A DNA stretch of 64,000 nt from a bacterium (lineage in GTDB: Bacteria; Elusimicrobiota; Elusimicrobia; Elusimicrobiales; UBA9959): NCBI GenBank assembly GCA_021789695.1, contig JAJYJH010000002.1, positions 1-64,000 of the forward strand, in the 5' to 3' direction. The position numbers and the translations under genes are program-made. Every line of letters begins with the position of its first letter. Within the stretch, counting starts at the first letter, position 1. Positions 1 through 7,152 of the stretch are shown in pieces. The notes beneath the pieces were generated by a model. The model saw nothing but the letters and a program-made list of their open reading frames with translations. It had not been told where the DNA came from and made no database searches.

Positions 1-93
1 AGACAGGACGCCGTGGGAGATGTTCAGGGCAGGGATAGACTGGCGTGTTAACGACGGGAGAAGCGGGCTGATGCAGTCCACCTTAGGAAGGGC

Positions 94-477
94 TTAGAAC
101 TGGTCTAGACTCTCCCGACCAGCGCAAACTATCCTCGGCAATTCCGTCATGGTGCGGGAACCTTTCAGAACAAAATAGTCCGCCTTGCACTCGGCATAGG
201 CTATTATCTCCGCGGTTGGGTCGGAACTTACAACTATCACAGGGAATCTGGGGCACTCTGCGCCATACTTAAGTGCCGTACACACATCGACAGCGCTCCC
301 GTCCTCCAGGTGGAAGTCCAGCAAAATGCAGTCAGGCTTGTACATCTCTGCCAGCCGGACACCCGCTCTGCAAGTGGCGGCGCAATGGACATCATAGCCC
401 ATTTCGGCGAACAAATCCCTAAGGAGCCTGTGCCATAACAGGTCGTCGTCAACCACCAATATCTTCCGCTTGTCCAT
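94..477 (-). CDS. Stand-alone response regulator receiver (cassette 1)
   Basis: This 127-residue protein is a single CheY-like receiver domain with no output domain. The acidic pocket is in ILVVDDD (residues 7-12), the phospho-acceptor is D54 in ILLDFHLEDG, the switch serines are at 84-85 and the conserved lysine is K105 in FVLKG. I start at the ATG at 477, because a G-rich ribosome site lies just before it and the receiver fold begins at once; the reading frame is open further upstream but that stretch is promoter. It is transcribed away from the XRE gene at 597. It is clearly paralogous to the receiver at 8824-9195: both share DDDL.WHRLLR, SSDPTAE and AYAEC. Without an output domain it probably acts on a partner, and the adjacent XRE protein is the obvious candidate (inference). 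Confidence 0.9.
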   Translation of the reverse strand: MDKRKILVVDDDLLWHRLLRDLFAEMGYDVHCAATCRAGVRLAEMYKPDCILLDFHLEDGSAVDVCTALKYGAECPRFPVIVVSSDPTAEIIAYAECKADYFVLKGSRTMTELPRIVCAGRESLDQF

Positions 478-492
478 AACGCCCCCCCGTAT

Positions 493-589
493 AGTATAAC
501 AGACCTCTCCGTCGTTGTCAATACTTTTGGTGTGTGTAATAAATGAACACAATTGGTATGTAGACCGCCACGGGGAGAGGTTATACAAT
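493..589. promoter_or_regulatory. Divergent promoters between receiver and XRE gene
   Basis: On the minus strand a near-consensus sigma-70 promoter is visible: TTGACA (516-521), a 17-nt spacer, then TATACT (493-498), driving the receiver gene with a leader of about 9 nt. On the plus strand TAGACC (561-566), a 17-nt spacer and TACAAT (584-589) lie 7 nt before the ATG at 597, with no Shine-Dalgarno sequence. The XRE transcript is therefore probably leaderless. The two promoters are about 40 bp apart, so one bound regulator could affect both. Confidence 0.65.
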
Positions 590-596
590 TTCAGCT

Positions 597-956
597 ATGC
601 ACTCTGGGGATTACCGCATCGCCATAGGGAAGACTGTCCGCAAAGAACGCCTTAAACACGGCTGGACGCAGGAAGAACTGGCTGAAAAGATTGACGCCCA
701 CCCCTCTTTCATTGGCCAGATAGAGCGCGGTCTCAAGGCCGCCAGCCTGGATACGCTGAAGCGCTTAAGCACAACCTTCGACATACAGCCCGCAGACCTA
801 TTAAAGGATGCCGAAAACGGAGCTCCACACTGTGGGCAGCAGCCCGTGGAGCAGAGAATACTCAATCTCCTGAAAGGCTGTTCCACTCGCGAGCAGGAGG
901 CCGTTTACCAAACCATAAAATATATCCTTCGCAGAAAACGCAAACTGCACAAGTGA
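597..956 (+). CDS. Small XRE-family transcriptional regulator (cassette 1)
   Basis: This 119-residue protein has an N-terminal Cro/CI-type helix-turn-helix (residues 6-68; GWTQEELAEKIDAHPSFIGQ and the recognition-helix end IERGLKAAS), a short linker and a helical C-terminus ending in a basic run (RRKRK). The C-terminal segment (VEQRILNLL...REQEAVYQTIKYI) matches the same region of the XRE protein at 9348, so the family has a conserved C-terminal helix pair, perhaps for dimerising or receiving a signal. It diverges from a receiver gene. The ATG at 597 has a -10 box 7 nt before it and no ribosome site, which fits a leaderless mRNA. A repressor role is family knowledge; the partnership with the receiver is inference. 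Confidence 0.88.
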   Translation: MHSGDYRIAIGKTVRKERLKHGWTQEELAEKIDAHPSFIGQIERGLKAASLDTLKRLSTTFDIQPADLLKDAENGAPHCGQQPVEQRILNLLKGCSTREQEAVYQTIKYILRRKRKLHK

Positions 957-1116
957 ACCGCATAACACACCGCACCTCACCCATGAAAAAGCATTTTCCA
1001 TCAGCCGAAAACCGAAATCCCCCCGCCACCACCGCCCCCCCTATAGCGCGAAATGCGACAGCCCGGCCGCCGGAACAACAGTTCCTGGCGCGATCCGAGT
1101 TCGCACAGAAATAACC

Positions 1117-1145
1117 AGCGATATTGTCTTAACGACAATATCGCT
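1117..1145. promoter_or_regulatory. Perfect 12-bp inverted repeat, likely operator
   Basis: AGCGATATTGTC (1117-1128) and GACAATATCGCT (1134-1145) are perfect inverted repeats around a 5-nt TTAAC spacer. The site lies about 20 bp upstream of the -35 region of the XRE gene at 1210. It has no T-tract, so an operator is more likely than a terminator. Confidence 0.55.
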
Positions 1146-1163
1146 ATATAGTCTTAAGGAATG

Positions 1164-1192
1164 TTTTGTTGTCAGTGCATTATGCTTATAAT
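1164..1192 (+). promoter_or_regulatory. Promoter of the second XRE gene
   Basis: TTTTGT (1164-1169) and a perfect TATAAT (1187-1192) are separated by 17 nt. The expected start point is about 10 nt before the ATG at 1210, which leaves a very short leader with at best a poor ribosome site. Confidence 0.5.
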
Positions 1193-1209
1193 GTCTTTAG
1201 GGCAAGACT

Positions 1210-1614
1210 ATGGACCAGTTACGCATCATTGTGGGCACTAGGATAAGGCATCTGCGCAAACAGGCGGGGTTGACCATCTGTCAGCTCTCGGAAATATCCG
1301 GGGTTGACGGCGGGTTCATCAACTGCATAGAAAGAGGCAAAAAAACCCCCAGCCTTAATACGCTCCTTAAGATTACAAATGCGCTCCACGTCAACATTAT
1401 AAGCGCATTTTCCAATCAGGGCCCAAAGATTGAAGAGCCCTACGATTACCAGGTTTCCAGCCAAATCCGGGCGATCTTGAACGGAAAACCGCACGAAGAA
1501 AGGGAAAAATTCCTTGCAGTGCTCAAAACGCTGAAGGACAAGACTATGCTTTCTGCCATCTTCGATATCCTGCGCAAGTCGAACCGCACCCGGGACATCC
1601 TTCGGACGGAATAG
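1210..1614 (+). CDS. XRE-family transcriptional regulator
   Basis: This 134-residue protein has an N-terminal Cro/CI helix-turn-helix (residues 5-62; LTICQLSEISGVDGGFINCI, then ERGKKTPSLNTLLKI). A C-terminal region containing an EEREKF segment resembles the C-termini of the XRE proteins at 597 and 9348, although more loosely. Unlike those two, it has no divergent receiver gene. Instead it lies 97 bp upstream of the hybrid kinase at 1712 in the same direction, so it may regulate or be co-transcribed with that kinase (inference). A perfect inverted repeat at 1117-1145 upstream is a plausible autoregulatory operator. Confidence 0.85.
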   Translation: MDQLRIIVGTRIRHLRKQAGLTICQLSEISGVDGGFINCIERGKKTPSLNTLLKITNALHVNIISAFSNQGPKIEEPYDYQVSSQIRAILNGKPHEEREKFLAVLKTLKDKTMLSAIFDILRKSNRTRDILRTE

Positions 1615-1711
1615 TGTTCCCCGGACCCGCACGGCATAAACCGCGCCGCCACGGCCGGCAAATTCACTGATTAAACCACACGACAACCGCTCAACCGCAC
1701 GGAAAGGGGTC

Positions 1712-3787
1712 ATGACCACCAATAGGCTCAAACTTCTTGCCATCGACGACGACACGGAATGCCTCGAGGCGCTTAGCGTGGCCTTGAGGGCAGTGTTCCC
1801 GGACGGGGACCTCGCCACGGCCCAGGACGGCAAGAATGGGATACTGGCAGCCCTGGAATCCGACCCCGACATAATCCTGCTGGACGTGGTCATGCCGGAG
1901 ATGGACGGTTTCGAGACCTGCCGGCGGCTGAAAGAGGACATCCGGCTCAAGGATATTCCGGTGGCGCTCCTGACAGCGATAAAACCGGACAAGGATATAT
2001 GCGAAAAGGCCATCTCCGCCGGGGCGGGAACTTTCATCTCGAAACCGTTCGAAATGTGGGAACTGGCCATACAGCTCCGAGCTATGCTTAAACTCCGGGA
2101 CGCTAACCTAGCGCAGCGGCTGGAGAGAGAGCACCTGCAGCGCATGGTCGCCCAACGCACACGGGAGCTCGCGGAACAACTGGAACTCAGAGAAAAGGCT
2201 CTTGAGTCATTAAAGGAAAGTGAAGCGCTGTTCAAGGCCGTATTCACGGAAGCCCCACTGGGCATATGCCTGCTTGATGCCGGGACAGGTTTATACCTGC
2301 GAGCAAATCCGATGCTCGCCAAGATAGTGGGGCGCGCGCCGGAAGAGCTGGCAGGGGTGGACTGGCGTGCGATAACCCACCCGGACGACGTTCAAGCCCA
2401 GCTTGAATATCTGAACAAACTCTCGTCGGGCAGCGGCAGGGTGGCCAGCATGGAGAAACGCTATCTGCGCCCCGACGGCAGCATAGTTTGGGCAAAACTG
2501 ACCGCCACACTATTGCCGTATTTCGACAACTCCCACCCGCAGCTTCTTGTTATGGTGGAGGACATCAGCACGGGTAAAGCCGCAGAACAGGAAAGAAAAC
2601 AGCTTGAGGGGCAATTGCGGCAGTCCCAGAAAATGGAGACCGCCGGCAGCCTGGCTGGCAGTATCGCGCACGACTTCAACAATATCCTTTCAGCTATCCT
2701 GGCTTACAGCGATTTCCTAATAGCTGGTATGGGAAAAGACGATCCAAAACGCAAAGACGCAGAGGAAATAAAGAATATCAGCCTGCACGCCGCCACGCTA
2801 ACGCGCCAGCTCCTGGCCTTCAGCCGCAAGCAGGTGCTGCGCCCCAAGACCTTGGACCTAAACCAGGTAATCATAAACATGAAGCCCATGCTCAGGCGCC
2901 TGATTGGAGAGAACATAAAACTCACAATGCTCACTTCTCCCGTGCCAGCCTTCCTGAAGGCGGACCCGGGCGGCATGGAGCAGGTCATACTGAACCTCTG
3001 CGTTAACGCACGGGATGCCATGCCGAAAGGCGGAAAACTCACCTTAGAGTCCTCCCTCGCCTGTATCGACGCGGAATATATCCAGCGCCATGACACCCTT
3101 GCACCCGGCACCTACGTCCGGCTGTCCGTGAGCGACACCGGCCTCGGCATGACCCCGGAAACCAAGGCGCACATATTCGAACCATTCTTCACCACCAAAC
3201 CGCACGACAAGGGGACCGGCCTGGGACTCTCTACGGTACACGGCATAGTCCGGCAGAGCGGCGGCACCATAGTGGTGTACAGCGAAGAAGGGCGCGGCAC
3301 CGTTTTTAAGATCTATTTCCCGCAGACGGCCAGCGACTCAGTAGAGCAGGACCGGCAGCGACCGGGCAGCAAGTACCCCGCGGCACACGGCACGGTACTG
3401 GTGGTGGACGATGATATCCAGATACGCACTCTCTCCCGGCGCGCTCTGGCGATGGATGGACTTACCATATTCGAAGCTTCCAGCGCCGAAGAAGCCCTGG
3501 CCATACTGCACCGCCGCAATGGGAAGATAGACCTGCTGTTGACGGACATGGTGTTGCCCAAAATGACCGGGGTGGAACTCGCCGGGGAACTGGCGCGCCA
3601 GTTCGTCGCGCTCAAAATCATCTATATGTCCGGCTATACCGACCACACCGTGCTCACGAACGGGATGCTGCCTGCCGGCATGAATTTCATCCAGAAACCG
3701 TTCACGCTCGACCTGCTCATCCAGAAGGTCCGCGAAGCGCTCAGAATGCCTCCTCCGGGGACCTCTGGCCGAACAAAGCGCCATTGA
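1712..3787 (+). CDS. Hybrid histidine kinase REC-PAS-HisKA-HATPase-REC
   Basis: This 691-residue cytoplasmic kinase is built as follows: an N-terminal receiver (residues 6-125; D58, K111 in ISKPFE), a coiled coil (about 130-172), a PAS domain (about 172-292), HisKA with phospho-acceptor H320 in GSIAHDFNNILS, an HATPase with the N-box (VILNLCVNARDAM), SDTGLGM and GTGLGLSTV, and a C-terminal receiver (about 560-675; VLVVDDD, LLLTDMVLPKMTG, IQKPF). No membrane segment or signal peptide is present. The GGAAAGGGGTC ribosome site supports the ATG at 1712. Receivers at both ends suggest that the kinase is both controlled by phosphorylation and a node in a phosphorelay. The N-terminal receiver may receive phosphate from another kinase of the island (inference). 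It lies downstream of an XRE gene. Confidence 0.95.
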   Translation: MTTNRLKLLAIDDDTECLEALSVALRAVFPDGDLATAQDGKNGILAALESDPDIILLDVVMPEMDGFETCRRLKEDIRLKDIPVALLTAIKPDKDICEKAISAGAGTFISKPFEMWELAIQLRAMLKLRDANLAQRLEREHLQRMVAQRTRELAEQLELREKALESLKESEALFKAVFTEAPLGICLLDAGTGLYLRANPMLAKIVGRAPEELAGVDWRAITHPDDVQAQLEYLNKLSSGSGRVASMEKRYLRPDGSIVWAKLTATLLPYFDNSHPQLLVMVEDISTGKAAEQERKQLEGQLRQSQKMETAGSLAGSIAHDFNNILSAILAYSDFLIAGMGKDDPKRKDAEEIKNISLHAATLTRQLLAFSRKQVLRPKTLDLNQVIINMKPMLRRLIGENIKLTMLTSPVPAFLKADPGGMEQVILNLCVNARDAMPKGGKLTLESSLACIDAEYIQRHDTLAPGTYVRLSVSDTGLGMTPETKAHIFEPFFTTKPHDKGTGLGLSTVHGIVRQSGGTIVVYSEEGRGTVFKIYFPQTASDSVEQDRQRPGSKYPAAHGTVLVVDDDIQIRTLSRRALAMDGLTIFEASSAEEALAILHRRNGKIDLLLTDMVLPKMTGVELAGELARQFVALKIIYMSGYTDHTVLTNGMLPAGMNFIQKPFTLDLLIQKVREALRMPPPGTSGRTKRH

Positions 3788-3944
3788 TCGAGCGCCTATT
3801 GACCCGTGTCATGGGTTCTACAGCCCGCCCGACGGCGGGCCATCATCAGCACCTGTCCCCGCAGTGTACCTTTAGTTACACTCCTACTGTAGCCGGGGGG
3901 CTGCGCAGCGGTTGATGGATCTGCGGGGTAATGGGAGGGAAGAA
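3788..3944. other. Intergenic region with two hairpins
   Basis: This non-coding spacer follows the hybrid kinase. It contains a GC-rich hairpin (GCCCGCC/GGCGGGC, 3823-3840) without a T-tract and a second inverted repeat (AGTGTA/TACACT, about 3861-3881). The first could be a weak terminator. No intact gene was seen. Confidence 0.4.
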
Positions 3945-4040
3945 ATGCCCGGGAAAATACTTGTGGTCAACGACGGCACACCCATGCCCGATATCCACAC
4001 TCGGCACGGACTTGATAAAACTTTTCGAGAGAAAAACTAA
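3945..4040 (+). pseudogene. Truncated response-regulator N-terminus
   Basis: A 31-codon reading frame begins MPGKILVVNDGTPMPDI and then stops. The first eleven residues match the first strand and acidic loop of a receiver domain, with the usual DD changed to ND. A strong ribosome site (GGGAGGGAAGAA) precedes the ATG. After about residue 17 the receiver similarity is lost and a stop follows. I read it as the decayed 5' end of a receiver gene, since the island is full of receivers beginning this way. A functional small protein cannot be excluded. From 4041 to 4222 nothing further is recognisable. Confidence 0.6.
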
Positions 4041-4222
4041 AGGGGCCCAAAACCTGCTGGTGACCGGCTCCGTGTGAAAGAAGCAGCCCCTTCCCTTCTG
4101 CCAGGCATGTATTTTAAAAAACCTTTCCGGCCCGAAAGATTTTCTAGCCAAGGGGGAAAAACACTGCGGGCCGACACGAACACGGGCGGAGCAAGGGCGG
4201 CGCGATCCCTCGCCGAAACGCA

Positions 4223-4951
4223 TCACCTAAAAGCAGCCAACGCCTCGTTTATCGCATTCCTGAGCACTGCATCGACATCCCGCGCACGAAGAGAGACCAG
4301 CAGTGCGACAGCGCGTCTGAGGCGCAATTCCTTTATCTTCATCACGGCCACGAACTGCTCGTTCTGCGTGCCGGTCTCCAGCCGGTCCAGGAACAACCAC
4401 TGTTTTTCTTGCGTGACCGGGGGCTTAAGATGCGCCATGCAGACGGCGCGCACGTAGGAATTGCCGTGCGCCACCGCGTTGCTCAGAAGAAAATCCTGCG
4501 CGGCCGCGGAATCGCACATCCCGAGCGCACCGGCAACTTCACCGTCGAACCCGGAACCCCAAAGCCACATCAGCGCCCTGACCGCGGCCTCATCTCCTAT
4601 ACCGCCCAAGGTCTTGAGTATCCGCACCGGCGGGTCTTCAGCCAGCGTCTCCCGGCGCTCCTCGAATGCTTCCAGCAACCGCCCTATTGCGGAAGGGTGA
4701 AGCACACGCGCCATAATATCCCCGGCCCGGGCGCGCAATTCTGAAGGCGGCGCATGGCGGACTATCTCGAGAAGCGCCTCGAAAACCTGCGCCCCGACTA
4801 CTGCCTTAAACTCGCGCCACGGCTCGCGGGAGCCAGACACCGCGCGGCACTCGCACGCGGTCCCGGACAATTCCGCCAGCACGGTAAGCTTTTCACGCTC
4901 AGTACCGGACTGCAAGCGCGCGCTCAGCCTATCAACATCAGCAGACAGCAT
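4223..4951 (-). CDS. HEAT-repeat-like helical protein
   Basis: This protein of about 242 residues looks all-helical, with repeated helix pairs typical of HEAT or armadillo scaffolds (for example PPVRILKTLGGIGDEAAVRA, then NSYVRAVCMAHL and RRAVALLVSLRA). No catalytic motif, signal peptide or membrane segment was seen. The ATG at 4951 overlaps the TGA of the preceding gene by one base (TGATG), so translation is probably coupled. It is the last gene of a leftward operon with DUF4912, a 51-residue protein, a receiver and an Ig-like protein. A protein-protein interaction role is the usual one for such repeats; the partner is unknown. Confidence 0.75.
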   Translation of the reverse strand: MLSADVDRLSARLQSGTEREKLTVLAELSGTACECRAVSGSREPWREFKAVVGAQVFEALLEIVRHAPPSELRARAGDIMARVLHPSAIGRLLEAFEERRETLAEDPPVRILKTLGGIGDEAAVRALMWLWGSGFDGEVAGALGMCDSAAAQDFLLSNAVAHGNSYVRAVCMAHLKPPVTQEKQWLFLDRLETGTQNEQFVAVMKIKELRLRRAVALLVSLRARDVDAVLRNAINEALAAFR

Positions 4952-5310
4952 CAACGCCCCTTGGCGCCAAAGACCACCTTGAAGTCAACAGGTCCGTCAG
5001 TCAGCGTTCGTCCGTTCTTCAGGCACGCCCTGACCTCGGCCCGATGCCGGCCCTCGGCGTAACCACCCCAGTCATACCACCAGTAACCCACAGAATGGCG
5101 GCAAGGCCGCCAGTCCCCCTGGTCGATAGATATCTCCACTCGCTCCGCGTCGCCTACGGTTCCAGCACGCAAGGTATAGCCCGGAGCCGTGATTTTTTCA
5201 GCGTTTACCGGGTAATCCAGCGTTACCCGTCCGCCGGCATCCCGTGCAGGTGCGGCTAGAGGCATTACCCGCTTATTGCTTATTTTCTTTATCAACTTGC
5301 CTATTACCAT
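4951..5310 (-). CDS. Small Ig-like beta-sandwich protein
   Basis: This protein has about 119 residues if it starts at the ATG at 5310, which follows GGGGGAAAAAGAAC. A later ATG at 5265, just beyond the stop of the upstream receiver gene, is the alternative. The C-terminal 80 residues look like a single Ig-like or glycan-associated beta-sandwich: an Ala/Gly-rich lead-in, a GYTLRAGTV strand, VEISIDQGDW, a WWYDWGG loop, GRHRAEVRA and a final VDFKVVF strand. With the 5310 start it overlaps the receiver gene by 38 bp. No signal peptide was seen. DUF4912 in the same operon is often found beside glucan-metabolism genes, so a carbohydrate-related role is possible, but this is inference. Confidence 0.65.
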   Translation of the reverse strand: MVIGKLIKKISNKRVMPLAAPARDAGGRVTLDYPVNAEKITAPGYTLRAGTVGDAERVEISIDQGDWRPCRHSVGYWWYDWGGYAEGRHRAEVRACLKNGRTLTDGPVDFKVVFGAKGR

Positions 5311-5737
5311 GTTCTTTTTCCCCCTCGGCCAACCGCCTGCCCCCCAATATACTGCGCAGTACGCCTCTGAGCGCTTGTGGACTGACAGGCTTTTCAATGA
5401 ACTCTTTCACATTGGGTTCGTTTTTAAGTATGTCCAGCGTGGTCTGGTCTAGCCGGCGGCCGGACACTATCACTATCTGGATATTCGCCGTGTGGTCCGT
5501 CTGCAATTCGCGCAGGATCTCATAGCCTCCGGTCTTGGGCAGCATCAGGTCCAGAATGATAAGCGACGGGTGCAGGAGCCTTGCCTTGGCCATGGCCTCC
5601 TCCCCGTCCACGGCTTTTTCCACTCTGAAGCCTTCTTTACGGACTATAAAACAGAGGATGTCACAGACCGACTCGTCATCGTCCACGATCAGCACCAATT
5701 TTTCTTCCGACTTCACCTCTTGTTGTTTTCCGTTCAT
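5273..5737 (-). CDS. Response regulator receiver protein
   Basis: This 154-residue protein has one receiver domain (about residues 13-130) with VLIVDDDESV, the acceptor aspartate in LIILDLMLPKTGG, the switch in IVIVSG and the lysine in FIEKPVS. It ends in a charged tail of about 25 residues. The start is the ATG at 5737 behind a GGCGGGGC site; the open frame upstream has no domain content. There is no output domain. It lies between the 51-residue protein and the Ig-like protein in the DUF4912 operon, so it may gate that operon's products by protein contact (inference). Confidence 0.88.
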   Translation of the reverse strand: MNGKQQEVKSEEKLVLIVDDDESVCDILCFIVRKEGFRVEKAVDGEEAMAKARLLHPSLIILDLMLPKTGGYEILRELQTDHTANIQIVIVSGRRLDQTTLDILKNEPNVKEFIEKPVSPQALRGVLRSILGGRRLAEGEKEHGNRQVDKENKQ

Positions 5738-5832
5738 CGTGCCCCGCCAGGTATCCCCGATTTCAAACTGCCGATCAACTGATTCATGACACGCCGCCAG
5801 CACGTGGCTATGGCCCGGCAATTCTCGCAATT

Positions 5833-5988
5833 CTAATCATCTTCCGCAGGCTCCGGGCAATCGACTAAAGCCTCCGCCTCCTGTTTCAGCCGCCTAGCCA
5901 GCCGCAGCTTCCCGCAGTGGCCCTTAACGCGGGCCAGTTGCGCCGCACGCGCCTGCATAGCGGCGTCTTGCTCTGGGATTTTCGGCAT
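5833..5988 (-). CDS. Small charged helical protein (51 residues)
   Basis: This short gene starts at the ATG at 5988, only 7 nt after the TAG of the DUF4912 gene, and ends with TAG at 5833. The product begins MPKIPEQDAAMQARAAQ and is a basic, alanine-rich helix followed by an acidic tail (EPAEDD). Codon use is GC-rich like the neighbours and the spacing suits translational coupling, but the ribosome site is weak. I do not recognise a family. It could be a small partner of the DUF4912 or receiver protein. Confidence 0.5.
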   Translation of the reverse strand: MPKIPEQDAAMQARAAQLARVKGHCGKLRLARRLKQEAEALVDCPEPAEDD

Positions 5989-5995
5989 GGCATAG

Positions 5996-6853
5996 CTACC
6001 GCGGCTGCTCCGTCTTCCTGCCGATGACTATATTCATCTCGCGGGAATCCCTTTCATCCGCGGCCATAGCGCGTATCGGCAGCGACATGCCTCCGTCGGG
6101 CACGGCGAAGCGCATCGAGAAGGTTCCGTCCGTATTTAGAACCGCCTTGCGGCCGGCCACCGTCACGGAAGCGTCCGGCGCCGTAGTTCCGTACAGGATC
6201 AGCTCGCAGTCGGCTACCAGCCAGAATTTCTTTTCCGCCTGGATGCCGCCGGCCTGCGCGGCCATCGAACTGACGCCCCACGAAGCCCCCCTGGAAAACA
6301 CGGCCCGCAGCATCTCCCAGCGCTGGGCCAGGGATTTGGCCACCTCGCCGGAGCCCTTTCCTATATACTCCACTCCGGAAAGTTGCAGCAGTTTCTCAAA
6401 ATCTTCGTTTACAGCCATCCACTTCTCGTCCATCACGCCAGAAACGCGGCCGGACGGCAATACCACCGTATTGCTTTTCACTATCCCCACAAACTTTCCG
6501 TCCGGCAGCAGCAGGCCAAGCTCGCAGCAATAAGACCGCCCCGGTTCGTGCACGCGCGCGTACCAACTTCCCTCGTCCAGCATAACCGGCGTATCCATAT
6601 ATTCTGGACCACCGCCGGCCCGCGCGGTCATGTCGTGAACGCGCAACACCTGCCGTGAGCTCTCAAAGATATCGAAGCCGTGCGCGCGAACAAGCCGCGT
6701 CCGCGAAACCGGAGCTATCTCCCAGTAAACAAAAATCCAGTTAGGGTCCCTGGGCAGCGCCGACGCCATGGTTTCCCCGTATTTCCGCGGAAGCGCTGTC
6801 CGGCCTTCATCCGCCAGTTTATCCTTATCATCTAGAGAACCCGATGATGTCAT
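5996..6853 (-). CDS. DUF4912 domain protein
   Basis: This 285-residue protein carries the DUF4912 signature: LPRKYGET, then RDPNWIFVYWEI, a VHDMT strand and the GSWYARV/YCCELGLLLPDGKF segment (residues about 20-150). The C-terminal 100 residues form another beta-rich unit with an Ig/filamin-like pattern (LILYGTTAPDASVTVAGR). No signal peptide was seen. I choose the ATG at 6853; a GTG two codons earlier is possible. DUF4912 is widespread and often encoded near glucan branching or GH57 genes, but no enzymatic role is established. It heads a leftward operon: DUF4912, 51-residue protein, receiver, Ig-like, HEAT. Confidence 0.85.
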   Translation of the reverse strand: MTSSGSLDDKDKLADEGRTALPRKYGETMASALPRDPNWIFVYWEIAPVSRTRLVRAHGFDIFESSRQVLRVHDMTARAGGGPEYMDTPVMLDEGSWYARVHEPGRSYCCELGLLLPDGKFVGIVKSNTVVLPSGRVSGVMDEKWMAVNEDFEKLLQLSGVEYIGKGSGEVAKSLAQRWEMLRAVFSRGASWGVSSMAAQAGGIQAEKKFWLVADCELILYGTTAPDASVTVAGRKAVLNTDGTFSMRFAVPDGGMSLPIRAMAADERDSREMNIVIGRKTEQPR

Positions 6854-7152
6854 AACCACTCGCTATAAAGCCCTGCAGAAGATGTATGTCGACGCCTTAA
6901 GAGACTGTTACCCCTAAATAGTTTCCCGTTCTCCAACGCGGACCGGCTCCCCGCCACTCCGCCGCCATAACACCAACGCCAGAGCCGGAGCATAAATTTG
7001 TCCGAACCACACCACCGATTAATATTTTCAAGAAAGCCCGAAGAAATCTTCTCACCCAAGAGCAAATATACACGTTTTAAAACCAAATTGCCTATAGGGG
7101 AAAAACAGGTAGAAAATAGGTAGAAGAAATACCTTCTCATCCGAAGACGGGA
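6854..7152. other. AT-richer intergenic spacer
   Basis: This 299-bp region between DUF4912 and the MEDS regulator is visibly lower in GC than its flanks. An open frame on the minus strand (6850-7140) shows no domain and atypical AT-rich codons, so I do not annotate it. The spacer probably contains the DUF4912 promoter; a TATAGC element lies about 15 nt upstream of its start codon. Confidence 0.4.

Noticed and set aside
6850-7140. A 96-codon minus-strand frame between DUF4912 and the MEDS gene
   Set aside because: AT-rich atypical codons, overlap with the DUF4912 start and no recognisable domain; it reads as an intergenic spacer.
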